A stretch of 64,000 bases of DNA, from NCBI GenBank assembly GCA_022316685.1, contig JAKJHU010000038.1, forward strand, positions 916,384-980,383, written 5' to 3'. A model generated the notes under the pieces. The model was not told where the DNA came from. It was given only the letters and a program-made list of their open reading frames with translations, and did not search any database. This document shows positions 12,883 through 26,135 of this stretch, piece by piece. Both the position numbers and the translations under genes were made by a program. The stretch comes from Progne subis subis (taxonomy: Eukaryota; Chordata; Aves; Passeriformes; Hirundinidae). Every line of letters starts with the position of its first letter. The first letter of the stretch is position 1.

Positions 12883-13130
12883 TGTTTTCTGATGTATGCA
12901 TTAGGAACAAATTCTCATCAGCAGCAACATAGTAAAAGGATGGTGCCAGTACAACTCTGTCTCACATGTTCATATTTTCTTTTCTCCCTGAAGAGTTTAT
13001 GCAATGATGATTTCAGACTTTTGTGTGAAATAGTGTTGACATCAGAAGAGACACAAATTCAGTGAGACTCATGAGAAACCTAATCTACCTCTCCACGTTT
13101 TATTGTATCTATATAGGTGCTGGAGGAAAA
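12883..13130 (+). pseudogene. Dynein relic exon: AAA1 C-terminal part (MNPGYAGRTELPENLKALF / LICEIML region)
   Basis: The frame read from 12880 ends in FRLLCEIVLTSEE, matching the dynein stretch FELICEIMLVAEG. Just upstream are SLKSL and the DNA for CAMM (tgcaatgatg), as in ENLKALFRPCAMM, with a deletion of about three codons (FRP) and two smaller ones. Further upstream, ggatggtgccagtacaactctg resembles the coding sequence for GYAGRTEL. Downstream of 13062 the sequence resembles the RKFITLYTLCKELL coding stretch, with stops. No clean splice sites are left. This is a decayed exon recognisable only by order and local matches. Confidence 0.55.
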
Positions 13131-13724
13131 AAAAATAAACCTTTTGGTAATGCTGCTGCTAGGCAAGCATACTAAAGAATTTGGGGGGCAGGGCAGTATT
13201 CATTAGAAATGGACTATAGAGGATTCCCAGCATATTCAGCAGCAAAAATGTGAGAAATACTCTTGGCATTGTACTTGAATGCCAGCAGCACTAAGGGAGA
13301 AAGCAGGCAAGTCATTAGTGTACACTCCTGTATAAGCTCAGGTCTTGATCATCTCTTTCCAGTACCTTTGGAGAGTTGAGGAAAAGAGGCTGCTAAGAGA
13401 CCTGTCCTTTCTGAGAGAGCTTGGGTGCATAATTATATGGATTTACCTGGCCTTTTCCAAAGGCAGAAATGGCACCACTTCCTCCAGTCCCTCTCCTTAC
13501 TAGTCTTTCTGTACTTCCCTTTTTTCTTAACTCTCTGTTTTTATGAGTGCAATACTTTAAATCCTTCCTGGTGCAGAGAGTCAAGCATGTATCTCACTTG
13601 TGGGGGGACTGGGTCTCCCTTGTTTCCTGACATTGATAACATCCTGAAGCAGTTGTGGATAGTGAGAAGATTATTCTCAGTTTCTTCCTTCTGTACAGAA
13701 ATTCTTTTGGTCTCAGTGAAACAC

Positions 13725-13812
13725 TTCTTCAATCCTACCAGGCTATACTTGGTTCAAGCTTTGTGTCACATTTCTAATCTGAGTGCTCAGGGCCAAATTC
13801 AGAACAAATCTA
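13725..13812 (+). repeat. Dispersed repeat, copy B (inverted relative to copy A)
   Basis: This is the partner of 9505-9600 in opposite orientation (ttcaatcctaccagg, ggttcaagctttgtgtcaca, gagtgctcagggccaaattc). The two are 4.1 kb apart on either side of a dynein relic exon. Short ORFs on both copies share residues only because of the repeat. Confidence 0.75.
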
Positions 13813-14516
13813 GTCAGATGCATCTCCTTGCTAAATAAAGCTGTCCTGCTCTCTGTAAGTTTGATTTTGATATTAAGCCACTGGCTTTATGACTGCATGA
13901 GTGCAAGTTTCCTATGCATGTGGCATTGCCTGATGCTCAGATGAGAGCATCATGTCAGACATGTTTAATCATAACAGTGTTTATTCCTTTTACTCAGAAT
14001 GTACCCCCTTCATGACAAATGTATGTAAATGCTGAGATAAAAATAGCATTTGACAAGATAGTTGGGTATGTTTCATTTTATTAACACATTAGTCAACTTA
14101 TTCTGTTGAAAGTAATATGTGAATAGTAGATATGTATAAGATTAGCATAATTTTTTCAGTCAACATTTGTTCTGTGAGGTTTTTGATTGCGTTATTTTAA
14201 TTAAGCAATAAGTCATGACAAGTACAGTTTTTCATGGTGAGTGTAGTGCTCCGAACAAAGTATTATAAAGCATGTGGCTGAAAGCTGAATGATTGTAACC
14301 ATTTAAAATGTGTATTAACGATTCCTTGAGACTGACTTAGAGTGCCCTTTGGTTTCTTTAGTATATTATTGAAGAAGGAGACCATTTGCTGGTCATAGTT
14401 GCCAGGACCCAGACTCTGCTTTTGGACAGTGAGAAAGGTCCATTTGTGTTCTAAAGCTTTCCGCACTGCCTCTGGAATTGGTTTGCTTATGAAACCACAC
14501 TGTAACTTTTAAATAG

Positions 14517-14580
14517 ATTTGGAGCACGTCATAATGACTATGAAGGAAGCCAAATTATCTCTCTGGAATTGCACAACGTA
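14517..14580 (+). pseudogene. Possible dynein relic exon: HYDWGLRAIKSV region of AAA1
   Basis: A 64-base segment sits between an acceptor (taacttttaaatag) and a perfect GTAAGT donor at 14581. One frame reads RHNDYEGSQIISLEL, which aligns without gaps to the dynein DHYDWGLRAIKSVLV stretch. Identities are few (H, D, I, S) plus conservative W/Y and V/L. It lies in the right order, between the LICEIML and VLMRAL exons. The intact donor helps, but the similarity is low. Confidence 0.35.
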
Positions 14581-16287
14581 GTAAGTGCCCCATGTCAGAA
14601 ATAATAAAGATAAATGAGAAAGAGAGAAAGTATATATTTTTAAAATAAGGCCTGCCAGTCAGAGATTGGGAAATTGAAAATGTTCAGTTTCTTTGTACCT
14701 GTCCACTGGAAACCAAAGAAGAATCCTGAACCAGAAATGCTTTGTATGTAACTTTGTATCAGACTTGAGATATAAAGTAATAAAATGCTGGGATTAACCA
14801 ATATCTGTTTATTTCAAACAATCATTACTTTTTTTTTTTTTTTTTGCACTTTCACTTAATGATGCAATGGATTTCCATGGCCAGGGTCTCAAAGTAATTA
14901 AATGTCTTTGTTGTGATTGTTGTTCTTAACACAAAAGGACAGAAGTAAACTTGGAGCTTATAGACCTGTGTTGGGTTTTGATATTACTTGGTGATAAATA
15001 GGAAAGTGTAAATGTTAACTTCTGGACCTATGAGCATGTAAATCCTCACAATTTCGTAAAATGTTTCATTTTTGTTGTTCACTAGCCCCACCTATTTTTA
15101 ATAACCATTTAATGAGGTAAATGAAAGATGATGACTTCTCCTCCCTCCAACATGAGTCTTCTAGTTGGCATGTGATTCTATGATACAAGAATACTGTCTT
15201 TCCTCCCTCTAGCAGCCTGATCTGAATGGAATAAATCTCGAGATAGTCCTGAGGTATTTATTGTTCTTTTTCTATGTAACAACTCCCTTTTTTTAATGTG
15301 TGTCTGTCGTTAATTAAAATGTTCATATTTTTTAAATTCAAGTCTGTTCAGAGAACAAGCAAAATGATGAAGGATATTGTTATATTGCCCAACTGATTTT
15401 CTTATTCTTGATATCAACTATTTTAAGACAGTCTTCCAGATGTTGTAGAAGAACAGATTGGGCTCCAGCACATGATATGAGGAAAGACCAAGCATTAGCT
15501 TGAAATTCCTTACAGTGTCTACAAAGGACGAAAATATTAGAGCTGGCTTGGTCTGGTGTTTTGTTGGTTTGGTTTTGGTTTTTTTTTGTGGTGTTGCAAC
15601 TTCCCATATCTTCAAACTGAAAATCACCAGATGTGACATGCTGTATGTGGCAAAAGTGAGCCAAAATCTCAATGCCAAGTCCTCTGAGAAGGTGAAATCT
15701 CCTGTCTGAATATAAGTGGAATGGTAAGGAGAAAGTGGTCACCCTCGGAATCCAAATGTGTGTGTTTCAAGTGATAAAAAAATCTCAAGAACTACTGCTT
15801 GAATCAATCTTTTGTCATTTGTTATCATCTGAATCCTAGGAATTTTGTTTGGAGAAAACTAGACTTTGAACACAGTTTGTTTCTTGTTTTAACCTTAGTA
15901 GTGAGTGTGAAGGTGATTCACTGTTCTTACATACCTAAAGGTAATATGAGTGTGATGAAATTGGGTTAAAAGTGTCATAAGATTTGGTAAGGATTCATAC
16001 ATTTTATCTGACTTGGGGCATTGAATCCATGGAAACATTGGCTTTTACACATCATTTTCTCACTCACAAAATTAAGTAATTACATCCTGGGAGAAATGCA
16101 CTGGCATTGAATATACAGTATGCAGACTATGCCACTACAGGTAGCAGATTGAGTTTAACTAGCCATAAGGATTGTAATTGTCTAAGTATGATTAATTCAT
16201 AATGTTTGTTAATTTTATGCCTTATATTATGGTTTGTTACTATAATGTCAGTATTGACTCTTTTTTTGTTGTTTCTTTTTAATCTAG

Positions 16288-16483
16288 GTTTTGATGAGAG
16301 CCCTCATGGGATTTTAATCTTATTATGGCACTCACTAATGATGTCCTTATAGTCCAGGGTCTCATCAATAGCTTGTTCCCCTTGCTGGAAGTTTTATGGA
16401 AAAGCGTTCTGAAGTTAGAACAGATGGTGCATCAGTCCATTGCAGAACTCCGTTTTCAGCCGGAGGAAAACTTTATATTGAAG
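16288..16483 (+). pseudogene. Dynein relic exon: AAA1/AAA2 junction, one-base frameshift
   Basis: After a strong acceptor (tttcttttttaatctag) the frame reads VLMRALMGF and stops at 16315-16317. Ignoring one extra G in the run at 16308-16310, the other frame continues DFNLIMALTNDVLIVQGLIN, then LFP, then HQSIAELRFQPEENFILK up to a GTGGAA donor. This matches [24 protein letters not shown].DLFP...QSI.EL..Q.EENFVLK of beta-type axonemal dyneins with no other gap. The length is 65 codons plus one base, which makes this the clearest single inactivating change in the window. Usually conserved residues (PK after DFNL) are also replaced. Confidence 0.85.
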
Positions 16484-16651
16484 GTGGAAATAATGGTTTT
16501 CTGCTTAGCTTATTGTAAATTCTAAATGGGGTGATTGAAGACCATAATGATCACTGCTGTTTGATGCCTATGAGTTTCAACATCTGGCTAATGCCTTTAC
16601 TAGCCATAACAGTAAGAAAAGGCGTTGTAGACTTTTCTGCTTCTTTCTCTT

Positions 16652-16742
16652 AAACAGTGTGTGTGTATATATATGTTTGTACATACACACAAATGTGTAA
16701 TCTTGCACATGACAGTGTGTGTATGTATACTTCATATATGTA
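16652..16742. repeat. Degenerate TG/TA dinucleotide tract
   Basis: An alternating purine-pyrimidine stretch (tgtgtgtatatatatg, acatacacaca, tgtgtgtatgtata) interrupted by short unique sequence. Confidence 0.7.
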
Positions 16743-17968
16743 AATCACTGTCTATATTAAGATCTGATTTGCACAATACTAAAATGGAATATTAAATGAT
16801 AACATTTCAATGCCAACACAAGCCTTTCTATTTTTAATACCCCAGTTTGATTTCTACTTTAACAATTGGAATTATTTGATTTGACCTCCTTGTCTACTCT
16901 TGCCTACAGATCCAAGCCATAAACCCAAAGTAAATTAACAAATATATCTTTGCTTCTCATGTAGGTTCCAAGAAGAAAGCATTAGTGGGACTGACAGAGA
17001 TAGTCTTTGTAAAGGAGGCTGAAGATCACTTTCTTCAAAGTGATGGACTTTATTGCCCTGATATTTGCCATACTTGACTTTTCAGCAGGTCATTCACTAA
17101 ATCACCATAGTCACTACTCTGTTTTGCCGTTACATTATAATTGGCTTGATGGAATATTGTTAACTGGAGTTGTGATTAAAAAATAATATTTTCATGGGGA
17201 AATTAAAAAGTTATTTCTCTGCTTATGTTGTTTCTTTGCTTGGTTGTACTTCAATCTAGATAATGAAAACAGTTTAGGAAATTTCATTTTAGAAATGCAG
17301 ATGGTATTGTCTCAACTTATTCAGCAACTTGGCCTAGTATTCTTGAAACAAATTGCCAAAATCTCTAACAGCATTGTATTCTGTTGTTTTGGGGTTTTTT
17401 AACAGTCTAGCTATATTTTTTTAGAAAGGTGGAAAGACTTTAGGCACATGCTGTGAATGCTTTGAATTCAATTGAACCTTAATCACAGGCTTAAGGTGTT
17501 ATACTGAATTTGGGCTGAAACACTTAAAACACAAATAAAATCCAGCGATCTGGTCACTATTTAACATTGTTATTGGGTTTTGCCCGTGAAGATGTGATGC
17601 TTTGTAGATTTTTGCCACAGATACCTAGTCAATTAATTATTCGGGCCAGGCTTATAAAGTACCTGTTGATAAAGTGTGGTCAAATCATTAAGCTTTTGAA
17701 ATAACTACGTGGGAATTAATTTTTTTCCTATATTTCTTCATTCTTTTCAAATTAGCAGTGTATTTGTAGCTAATGCTGCCTTGTGTCAGCCACAAGAGGG
17801 TAGAAAGGTATATGCAAGTGATTCATCTACATGATCAGAAGGAGTAGGAGGAGGTTGACAGTAGCTTGGTGATCAAAGGACAATGCTGTTGACAAAATAA
17901 AAAATCAATGATCACAGAACTGTGATTCCTTTTAGTTGCTAATATTTTTTCTGCTTTTCTTCTTACAG

Positions 17969-18107
17969 TGTGAGTTGCAAGACATCTTCCTGTACACATC
18001 CATGAATTGATTTAATTTCTGTATAATCAAGTTTTATATTGGACTGATACTTTTCCTTCTCTTGTTTTCCTCACAGATGTAGTAAAATTCATAACAACAC
18101 CCTCAAA
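17969..18107 (+). pseudogene. Dynein relic exon: AAA2 start (VQLQELL...P-loop...NPK)
   Basis: This 139-base segment lies between an excellent acceptor (ttttctgcttttcttcttacag) and a GTAAGG donor. That is close to the roughly 150 bases expected for the dynein exon running from VVQL to NPK. The frame opens CELQDIF, against V-VQLQELL. Further on, tcaagtttta followed by an ACT codon resembles the coding sequence for SQVL.T after the AAA2 P-loop. The P-loop itself (GNAG.GKS) is not recognisable, and a TGA stop lies where the frame would enter it. Frameshifts separate the matching blocks. Confidence 0.5.
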
Positions 18108-21100
18108 GTAAGGTTTGGCATATTAATTTCCTTTGCAGTGAACCAGTAATAGTGGCATCAAATGCCCATTCTTCAGTAAAATACACTCTACCTCTTTCAA
18201 CACGTTAAGCTCTCTAAACAGACTTTAATGTGATTTATATGTATTGCTGTAACAATCACCAAGACACTTAAAATATAAATCAATACATAGTAAAGCATCT
18301 GTGATTTGGTGAGTAGCCTTTCTGTTCAACACTTTTCTACAGTGCTAGTTAGTTATGCCTTTTTGTCTTCCTCAATATGGCTGTTTTGTCTCACATGGTG
18401 ACTGCAACGACGGAGATAATTAGCAGAGTTGCAAATGTTTCTAATTACTTTATATCAGTTTTAGAGAATCCTAAGTAATTGGCAAATTGGACTTAGCTCT
18501 CCAAGCTTCTCAATGGGATGGAAAGTAATTGGAGTGTCAAAAGTACTGAGAGATGGCCAGTGATACAAATATGAATGAAACAGCAGCCAGCACTGTTTTG
18601 AGTAGCTAGACAACTAATCCATTTGGTACCATTCTCAAAAGCGTATTCCCAAAACACCAGGCCAAGTTGCAGAACAAAGCCGTGCTACACACCTCCTAGT
18701 GTCAGATGATCCAGTAACCGAACAGATGGGGAAGAAGAAGAAGATAGCAATTTGCAGCATGGTAGGGCTTAGTAAGGGTTTCGTACTCCTTGACCTATTG
18801 ACTGCTTCCTCCTATTTTTTTTTTTTTTTTAATTTTTAATTTTTTTACCATTCTAACATCTGAAAGGCATATGAGGTCTGCTTCTCACCAGGCATACAGC
18901 TCACCCTTCTGTCTGCAATCCTGTCTTGCTTATTCATGCTTCCAGTAATAGAAACACTAAGGTATATTTTATTTTGTGGGTACTTCCTGGGAAAAAGAAA
19001 ATGGAAATGCATTTAATGATTGCTTCTGAGGGTTTTAATTTGGCCTAGGATAAAAAGGCTCTAAGGATGAACTGAGGTATGAGCCAAGCTTATCTCCATA
19101 GGGTATTCATCAGTTCTTCTAAGCCAGACCTTGCAGTATGATTGCAGAGCCTCTCTACTGCATAGGTTTACTATACTGAGTCCTATTAACATGCATGGCT
19201 GTGTTATATTTTAAGATCATAGCATTTTATTGAAATTGCAGTAGGGATGTCTGTCTTATGTCAGGAAGATATAAGTATTAGGGTAGTTAAGTTCTGTCTT
19301 TCTATGCGCTTAAAACATCTATAATTCTTTTTAGCTCATCTCTTGGATTAAAAAAAAGAGCACTGCTGCAAAGAGCAGGGTTAGGCAAAAACTTCTTTGA
19401 GGGGACTGTGTACACTTCATGATAATATATAAATTTGAAACATCTGAAAATGTCATATAATACTAGCCCAACCTGGTCTAGAGAAATAAAGTGATAATTT
19501 GAGAATTTCCACTTCTATATTATCAGGTCTTTCTGAAGTAGCCTAATTGAAACCTTTCTCAAGACAATAATTCTTATTTATCTTCTTATTCCTTCTCTTT
19601 ATCTTAACTAAATATTCCAGAATAGTTATTTGGGGTGGGAAATTCTTTATATATATATGGGGATTTCTTAAAGGTTTTTTAGTGCTACAGAGATATTTCT
19701 AAAATGTATGTCTGTGTCAGGTTGCTAGTTATCTTCAATTTTAAGATCTTGTGACTCTAATTTCTTACAACTAGAAGCACTTCCAACTGTGACACTATCT
19801 TTTGCAGAATCACAGAATATAGTGAGTTGGAAGAGACCCACAAGTATCATGGAGTCCAACTCCTGGCCCTGCACAGGACCATTCCCGAGAATCACACTAT
19901 ATGCCCAAAATGCTGAAATGGGGAAAAGTCAGGTAAAAGAAATTATATTTTCAAATACACTCCATAAACACCTGCTTTGCTTGCTTGGGATTTTAAAGGG
20001 AAATATTTTTGTAAAACAATATGTGTGTTTAAGTTCAATACTTCAAAAGCATATGCAGCATAATGAGTAGAAAAACAGATTCTATGAATCACTGTGTGAA
20101 CCCCAGGTAAGCTGCATCAAATTGGTGCATTTTGCAAATCCTTTTGGTAGGGTTTTTTGGTTGTTGTTGCAGGGTTTGGGTTTTGGGAGGTTTTTTGTAG
20201 ATTAGATGAGGTGTAAGGTTATCTGTATTTTAATGCCGTATCTTATAATTTATTTTTACAGAGTATATTTTCCTTCTTTGTTTCTCTGCATTTCATATAG
20301 TCAGCAGTCCATGCCTTGTTTAATTCATCACTCTCCTTATTTTGCTCCTTTGTTAAGCCAAAACCTTTTAAACCAATACCAGCAACAGAGAAATTCTATT
20401 AGAATTTCAGGTATTGCTAATTCAATCCTTGCCTTCTACATTTTTTAATGCTTCTTTTCCTGCTTATATTTTTGGCATATGAAATGATCAGAAGACAGGA
20501 ATTTATTTCAATTTATAGCCAGATAAAGAGAAAATGTAGCTATGCTCTGGCATTGTCTTTGTCATTAGAGGCTAAAGCTGCAACATAAGAACTACAACTT
20601 GAAGTTAATGCCATTGTGAAGCAACATTAGCCTTAAGACTGTATACTGTGAACATTTGGTGTGTGTTCATCCTTCAGTGGAGGAGCTAGAAGTCTCAAGG
20701 ATATCTTCAAGTAAAATAGGGTAAATTAATAACATATTACATAGCTATGGGCAATGGAAATCAACTTTGAAAGTTCAGCTGAAAGTTTACAACATAGTGC
20801 AAAAACCCTTGTTTCCAAAAAGTAAAAAACCCCCCTAAGTCTGCCACAGTCCATGATAGCCCAAAATGGATTGTGCTTGGTGGAGATATTGACTGTATTC
20901 AACTGACTCAGTGAACTGTCATGGACAAAAATGAGGTCAGTGAATTATTGCTATTACTTCTGTATTACTATTACTTCTGTGCAGTGTACACTTTACATCA
21001 GTTTCAAAAATGCCTTTAATAATATTAGCGTAATCAAAATAAGTGTAAACATTATCAGACTGTAATACATGAATAACCACACATAAAAAATTATACATAT

Positions 21101-21519
21101 CATGCTATATAAGGAATAGTCCAATACAGAGCAATCAAATTCACAGCTCAAAAACCTTCAGTTGTATGGTGGATCTCAAAATGGGATTTCTTCTCTTTCT
21201 ACAGGTATGTTTGGTGTTTTCTGTGAGGTGCCTGTCATTTTAACAAAAGTGACATGCAGAGTAAAGTGGAAAGGTCCTGTTTCAACCTGGGAAGAGGGTG
21301 GGGCAGACAGATGAATTGTTCGTATTTTCTATGAAATCTTAATTGATTAGACGATCACCTTTATTCACCACAGAAAGACTTCTTTCTTTATGATGGATAC
21401 AACAGCAGGAGAGCAAACTGTTGGAATTGATATACTTTGTTGCTTATCTGAAAGGAGATTTTTTGCCCTAATTTTGCACAATAGTAGAAACTTCCTTTAA
21501 ATCCCATTTTCCTAACCAG
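18108..21519. other. Relic intron, CR1 fragment only
   Basis: Apart from the CR1 tail at 19806-19911 and short T-rich runs I see nothing beyond AT-rich sequence. Confidence 0.5.
19806..19911 (-). mobile_element. CR1 LINE fragment, 3' end, minus orientation
   Basis: The stretch reads agaatcacagaatat, gttggaagagacc, tccaactcctggccctgc and gagaatcaca, which is the reverse complement of a CR1 3' tail. It belongs to the same subfamily as the copy at 36818, since both share the ctggccctgcacagga core. Confidence 0.9.
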
Positions 21520-21607
21520 CGCCTAGAATAGCTCTTGTTGTTAGATTCTAAGGACTCTATTGTGGCTTTTGAGCCAGAGCCCACAGTAGGGGTTGTGGAG
21601 GGATGCA
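21520..21607 (+). pseudogene. Dynein relic exon: AAA2, DELFGFINPATREWKDG region
   Basis: After an acceptor (cattttcctaaccag) one frame reads GLYCGF, stop, ARAHSRG. A 2-base shift then gives WRDA. These blocks line up in order with DELFGFINPATREWKDG: L, G, F, A and R, then W-basic-D, with two inserted codons and an I-to-stop change. The segment sits between the VQLQELL exon and the KWMV exon, as expected, and immediately upstream of a minus-strand CR1 fragment. Confidence 0.45.
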
Positions 21608-21654
21608 CCGCCCCCAAGAAACTCCTAGAGGGTTTGCACTTGAGGACAAATCTG

Positions 21655-21800
21655 ATGATAGAATTTAAAAATGGAACAGACCATTGTAGATCATCCAGTC
21701 CTCCTATCTGCCAGCACAGGATTTTCCCTCCCAGATATTCTTAACACATTGTTCAATGTAAAAGTCTCAACTCTGGGAGTTTCCAAAGCTTTGCTTGGAA
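21655..21800 (-). mobile_element. Older CR1 LINE fragment, minus orientation
   Basis: The phrases gaccattgtagatcatccag and gccagcacaggattttccct resemble the reverse complement of an older CR1 subfamily. The copy is diverged and its borders are uncertain. It starts just downstream of a dynein relic exon. Confidence 0.6.
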
Positions 21801-24800
21801 AATTTTTGCCTCCTTTTTTCCCCTCAGAAGTAGGAGGACACAGCAGCAGCCATGACCATGTCTTTTAATATATATCTGTGTGTACTTTGGACTGGCTTCT
21901 GCCTGCTGGCTGGTGTGAATAGGGGGCAGATGGATATGACATTTCTCTTTACTGTCTCCAGATGACTTAAAAGTACCACGTGATCCCTGTGCCCTAGGAG
22001 GAGATTTGGAACTGCCTTAAACCATCACCTGTCCTTTAATGAATGTCTCAGATTTTGTAAACTGTGATCCAAAGTGTAATTGCTCTGTTCTGTAATGTGG
22101 TGCAGTTAATTTGTGTTTCAGTCAGAAAATGTTGTCCTAATTTTCTGGGTGGTGATTACTCTTCCAACCAGCGAAATTGGCTTGAATGTTCCAGTGCATT
22201 TTGTTTACTGTTTAAAGGCTGATAAAACTCTCATGTATTATTTCCTTTTTGGAGAATAATAATAGTGCATTCTTCAGTCTTCAGTGTTGATATACCCATC
22301 TTCCAGAAGGATTTTGAGAGATTTCAATTATCAGATATTTCACAATACTTTTGTAAGTGCCTTTGGAAAGCAGAAACTGAGTTTTCAGAAGTTATTCAAG
22401 TCTGTAGTGTAGATGAGCCTCCTATCCTGCAAAAAATATCTCGTGTTTAACACTGTTGTGTGTGAGCAATACTGTCAGATTCATCAACATCTACTCAGAG
22501 CCCAATGAATCCTTGGGATAAACATATTAATGCTGAAATATCTTAGCATTTACATGTCAGGCAGTGCCTATGAAGTCTCCAATGTCTTTTGATTAATGTA
22601 ATAAGTTCTGTAAATAGGACTGTTCTGTAGGGAGAGGTGTGGGAAGTCAGTTTTGTACAAAATCTGTCAGTAGTGACTGTAATAGTCAAAAAACCCTGAA
22701 GGCACCATGAAAATTAAATTTCCATTGGTGTATGTACAATTGTTCTTTGAAAAATCAGTATTAAACAATATGAAGTTTTTAACCCAAGTGATTAGAGGTT
22801 AATGTTGAGCAAATGTAATTTAAAAAGGTTTTTCCACTTTCAAAAGAATGTTTTTAAGTTCTACTTGTCTGCACATTCTTAAGTGGGGGGAAAAAAATGT
22901 CTCTAACGAAAAACTAGCAACGAAAATCTTTAGAGGCAGAGAAAACTTTATAAGTAGAGGAAATAAAAGAGATAGAAGCTGATGAAAAGCCGCTTAAAAT
23001 GGAAAGTGGCCCATTTCCTTGATCTCATGATATATGGTAGACCTAAGAAATTATCAAAATGCTTTCATTAACGCATATTTTGCAATATATACAAAACATA
23101 ATTGTTCAGTTGATAAACCATTGTAGTGTTTTGTAGGAAAAAATTGGTTTCAGTTGACACTATGAATCCTGTTCAAAAAAACATTGCAACTTAATAACAT
23201 GCAGGTGGCCATGACAATGAGTTCTTGCTTTTTTTGGTGAAGTTCTGTCAGCACCAAGTAATGAAAGTATTTCAGTAAGACTTCCAGGGATTGAAATGAG
23301 CCATTTTTGGGCAGTGTATTTATCTGCAGTATCCAGAGGTGACTGGATACTGAGCCTATGTGAATACATTTGACTCAGGCTGGAGTTCGTAAGTAAAATT
23401 ACCAGACTAATCGAAGCATCAGGCTATCTTGCCACAAAAGAAATGTTTAATTTTAGATGCTAAGGTATTTTCCACTTTAAAGCTACAGACAGACTTAAGG
23501 TAGGAAGCCAGATTTCAATATCTAAAGTTCTTTGTCAGTTTAATTAGCTGTTGTCTGGCTTTCTAATAGTTTCAGAATCTGATTTCACATATTACAGTTT
23601 GATGGCTGTGGTGCCGGGGAGGAACCACAGAAGGGTACATCATCCAAAAATCACATGAATTTTAGAGCTATTCATCAGAGGCATTTTCCACCTACATCAT
23701 TGTCCTGCTTCATTTTGTGCCACTTTCAATTTCCAGGTAGAAAACATACACGGAGGATTGTATAATTCCTGAACATAATTTCTTTCCAAAACCTCTTTCA
23801 GACTTTATGCCTTTCCACTTACCATTAAGTGGCAAAGACTTAACAGTTGTCCTGATAAGAGTGTAAAGATAAGGATACATTTCCACTTCTTTGAAACAGC
23901 AGCACAGATAGGATGATTCTTTACCCATATATTTTGCAGTTTATAGTTTGTTTATTCTTTGCAAAATATCTTGAAGACTGAATGTACGTACATTTCCCAG
24001 CAGTTCCTTCACTACATTTTGCACACTTCTATTCACCCCTGCAGTGACCTCATGGGCTTTCTGCCATCTGTCATTGTTCCTTTACTCTAATGTACAGTGC
24101 AGCCTCACGTAGTTTAAGACTTTGACTGATATTTATTAGATAGACAGGATTATTGCCCGCAGATGGCTGTGGTTCACAGCCAGAGGCATCTTCACAGAAC
24201 TAGTGGGAAGAGATTTATTCATGTTACCATGTGACTTCTACTATAAGCTAATTTTAGCTCTGGGTTTCTCTTGATAAGTTAAAATGAAACAAGAACTCTG
24301 GGTCAAATTTATTATTGCCTCAAGTGATGCAGTTTCATTGATTTTTGTTGAGTCATACCTGTATGTCAGGTGTGAAATTAACTGTCCATTTTTTTCATTA
24401 GTAAAATAAAAGGTATGAGAGTATATTTTAACTACAATGCATGTGTGCAGTTACAAATATTTCTGGTCTTGAAGCTGCACCTTTGGAGCAGAAACAACAG
24501 AAAAGATTTATAAAGTCATACAGTTGTTGCCAGTAGATGACATTGTCTGCCAGCTTTACATTTTCTCTGCTTCTTTTTATGGGCCACTGGAGTCATATAT
24601 TCTGTCATTCTCAGTGTGAGACTCGGAACATTTCTTTGGCAAAGTCAGGGAGACTGGCGTGTTGAAAGTGAGCCAACGCAGTCAGGTGGTTTCATTTGTA
24701 CTTGATTTTGAGACTAGTTCTTGCAGCAGATTGGACATGAAAATTGTATTGTATCTTTTTGGTGTGTTTTTATTCATTGCTAGTGAAATAGTTGCTGCTG

Positions 24801-26135
24801 GGAAATTTAAGAAATCTAATCGGTAATAAATACACTGAATTGAATCAGTGGCTTTTCTAATATCTGCAAATTCTGTTCAGTATAGTGCAGCTTTATGTGG
24901 GTCTGTGTTATAACATTGCAACTACCAGTATACAAATTAAAGTGCCTAAGTATTTCCTTGCTATAGACTGAAGCAGAAATTCCCAGCCTCCAGATTGTAA
25001 TCTACAGGGAGTTTATAAGCAGTTGGGCTTGAGGGGACTGGTGCTTGAAACAAAAGCCATCTGGAATACACATGACAAGATTCTGCTAGAGGAGAGTTAG
25101 GAGCAGAAGTAGACATAGGAAAATGCTGCATTCTCACACTGCAAGGTGCTGGGCATCCTTTCCATTTCGCAGGGAAGTCAGTGGGAATTAGGAGCACTCA
25201 GCACTTTCAGCTTCATGAAATTCAGGAATGCCATATGTAGTTAAATATGTTAAACCAAAAGATGAAGTAAATATGCTAGGTGACGTTCTGCCAGCAGAGT
25301 TATTGATGCCAGCGTCAATATAAATTCCCACTCTTTGTCATTACTACTTTTGTTGTTATGACAAAGATGATGTTGGCAGTATTTTAATTTTTTGCTTTTC
25401 TGCATTGAAGCTGATCCAGACTGACACTTGTGAAGAGCACATCTGATCATACTTTCTGACATGGATGTTCCTTCTGTTTTGATAGTGCAACTTTAAAACC
25501 ATTGCATTCATTCCTCAAAATGCCACGGTATGGGTAACAGTAAGAACAGAATTTCTGTTCTGCTTCTTACTGTCCAGCCTGGTTTTCAAACATGCTTGTT
25601 ATGGATGAGAGAACAGAAAGGTGAAGGGAGCATGCTTGCATGTGGAGGATTTGCAGTTGTTTTCTTTGACAATATGAACTCAACACTGTTTTGTCCTTCT
25701 GTGGCCATTGAAGTTGAGCTGGCACAGGAAAGAATGCAATAGCTATAAACCCTGTGTAGGTGGGTCAGTGCATCTGAGAACAAGTACAGTGTTTCAGGTG
25801 CAACACCTGCAGGATTTAACCCGATGGAAAAGTATCTCTTCATGCTTTACTAAAGACATTTCTAGAAGAAGCAGGCTAATTTCAGATTAGACATGTCAAG
25901 ACATGGAGAAGAGTCATTGACACAGCAGGTGCATTTAAATGTAACTGTCTAATTATACAGTGATGCAAGTTTGCTCCCAAGAAACTAAATGTACAGTGCC
26001 ATAGAAAACATGGTATCTGCCTGTCATGCTGTTAAATAGAAAAGCAGTCTTTGGCAGTCAGGCACGTTTCATGTATGAAATCATAAAAATGGTGGTGTGG
26101 CAAACATCTGATCATATACATTCTTAACTGAGTAT

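Noticed and set aside
13425..13838. 137-codon plus-strand ORF sharing residues with a minus-strand ORF at 9312-9596
   Set aside because: The shared part comes from the dispersed inverted repeat, not from a conserved protein.
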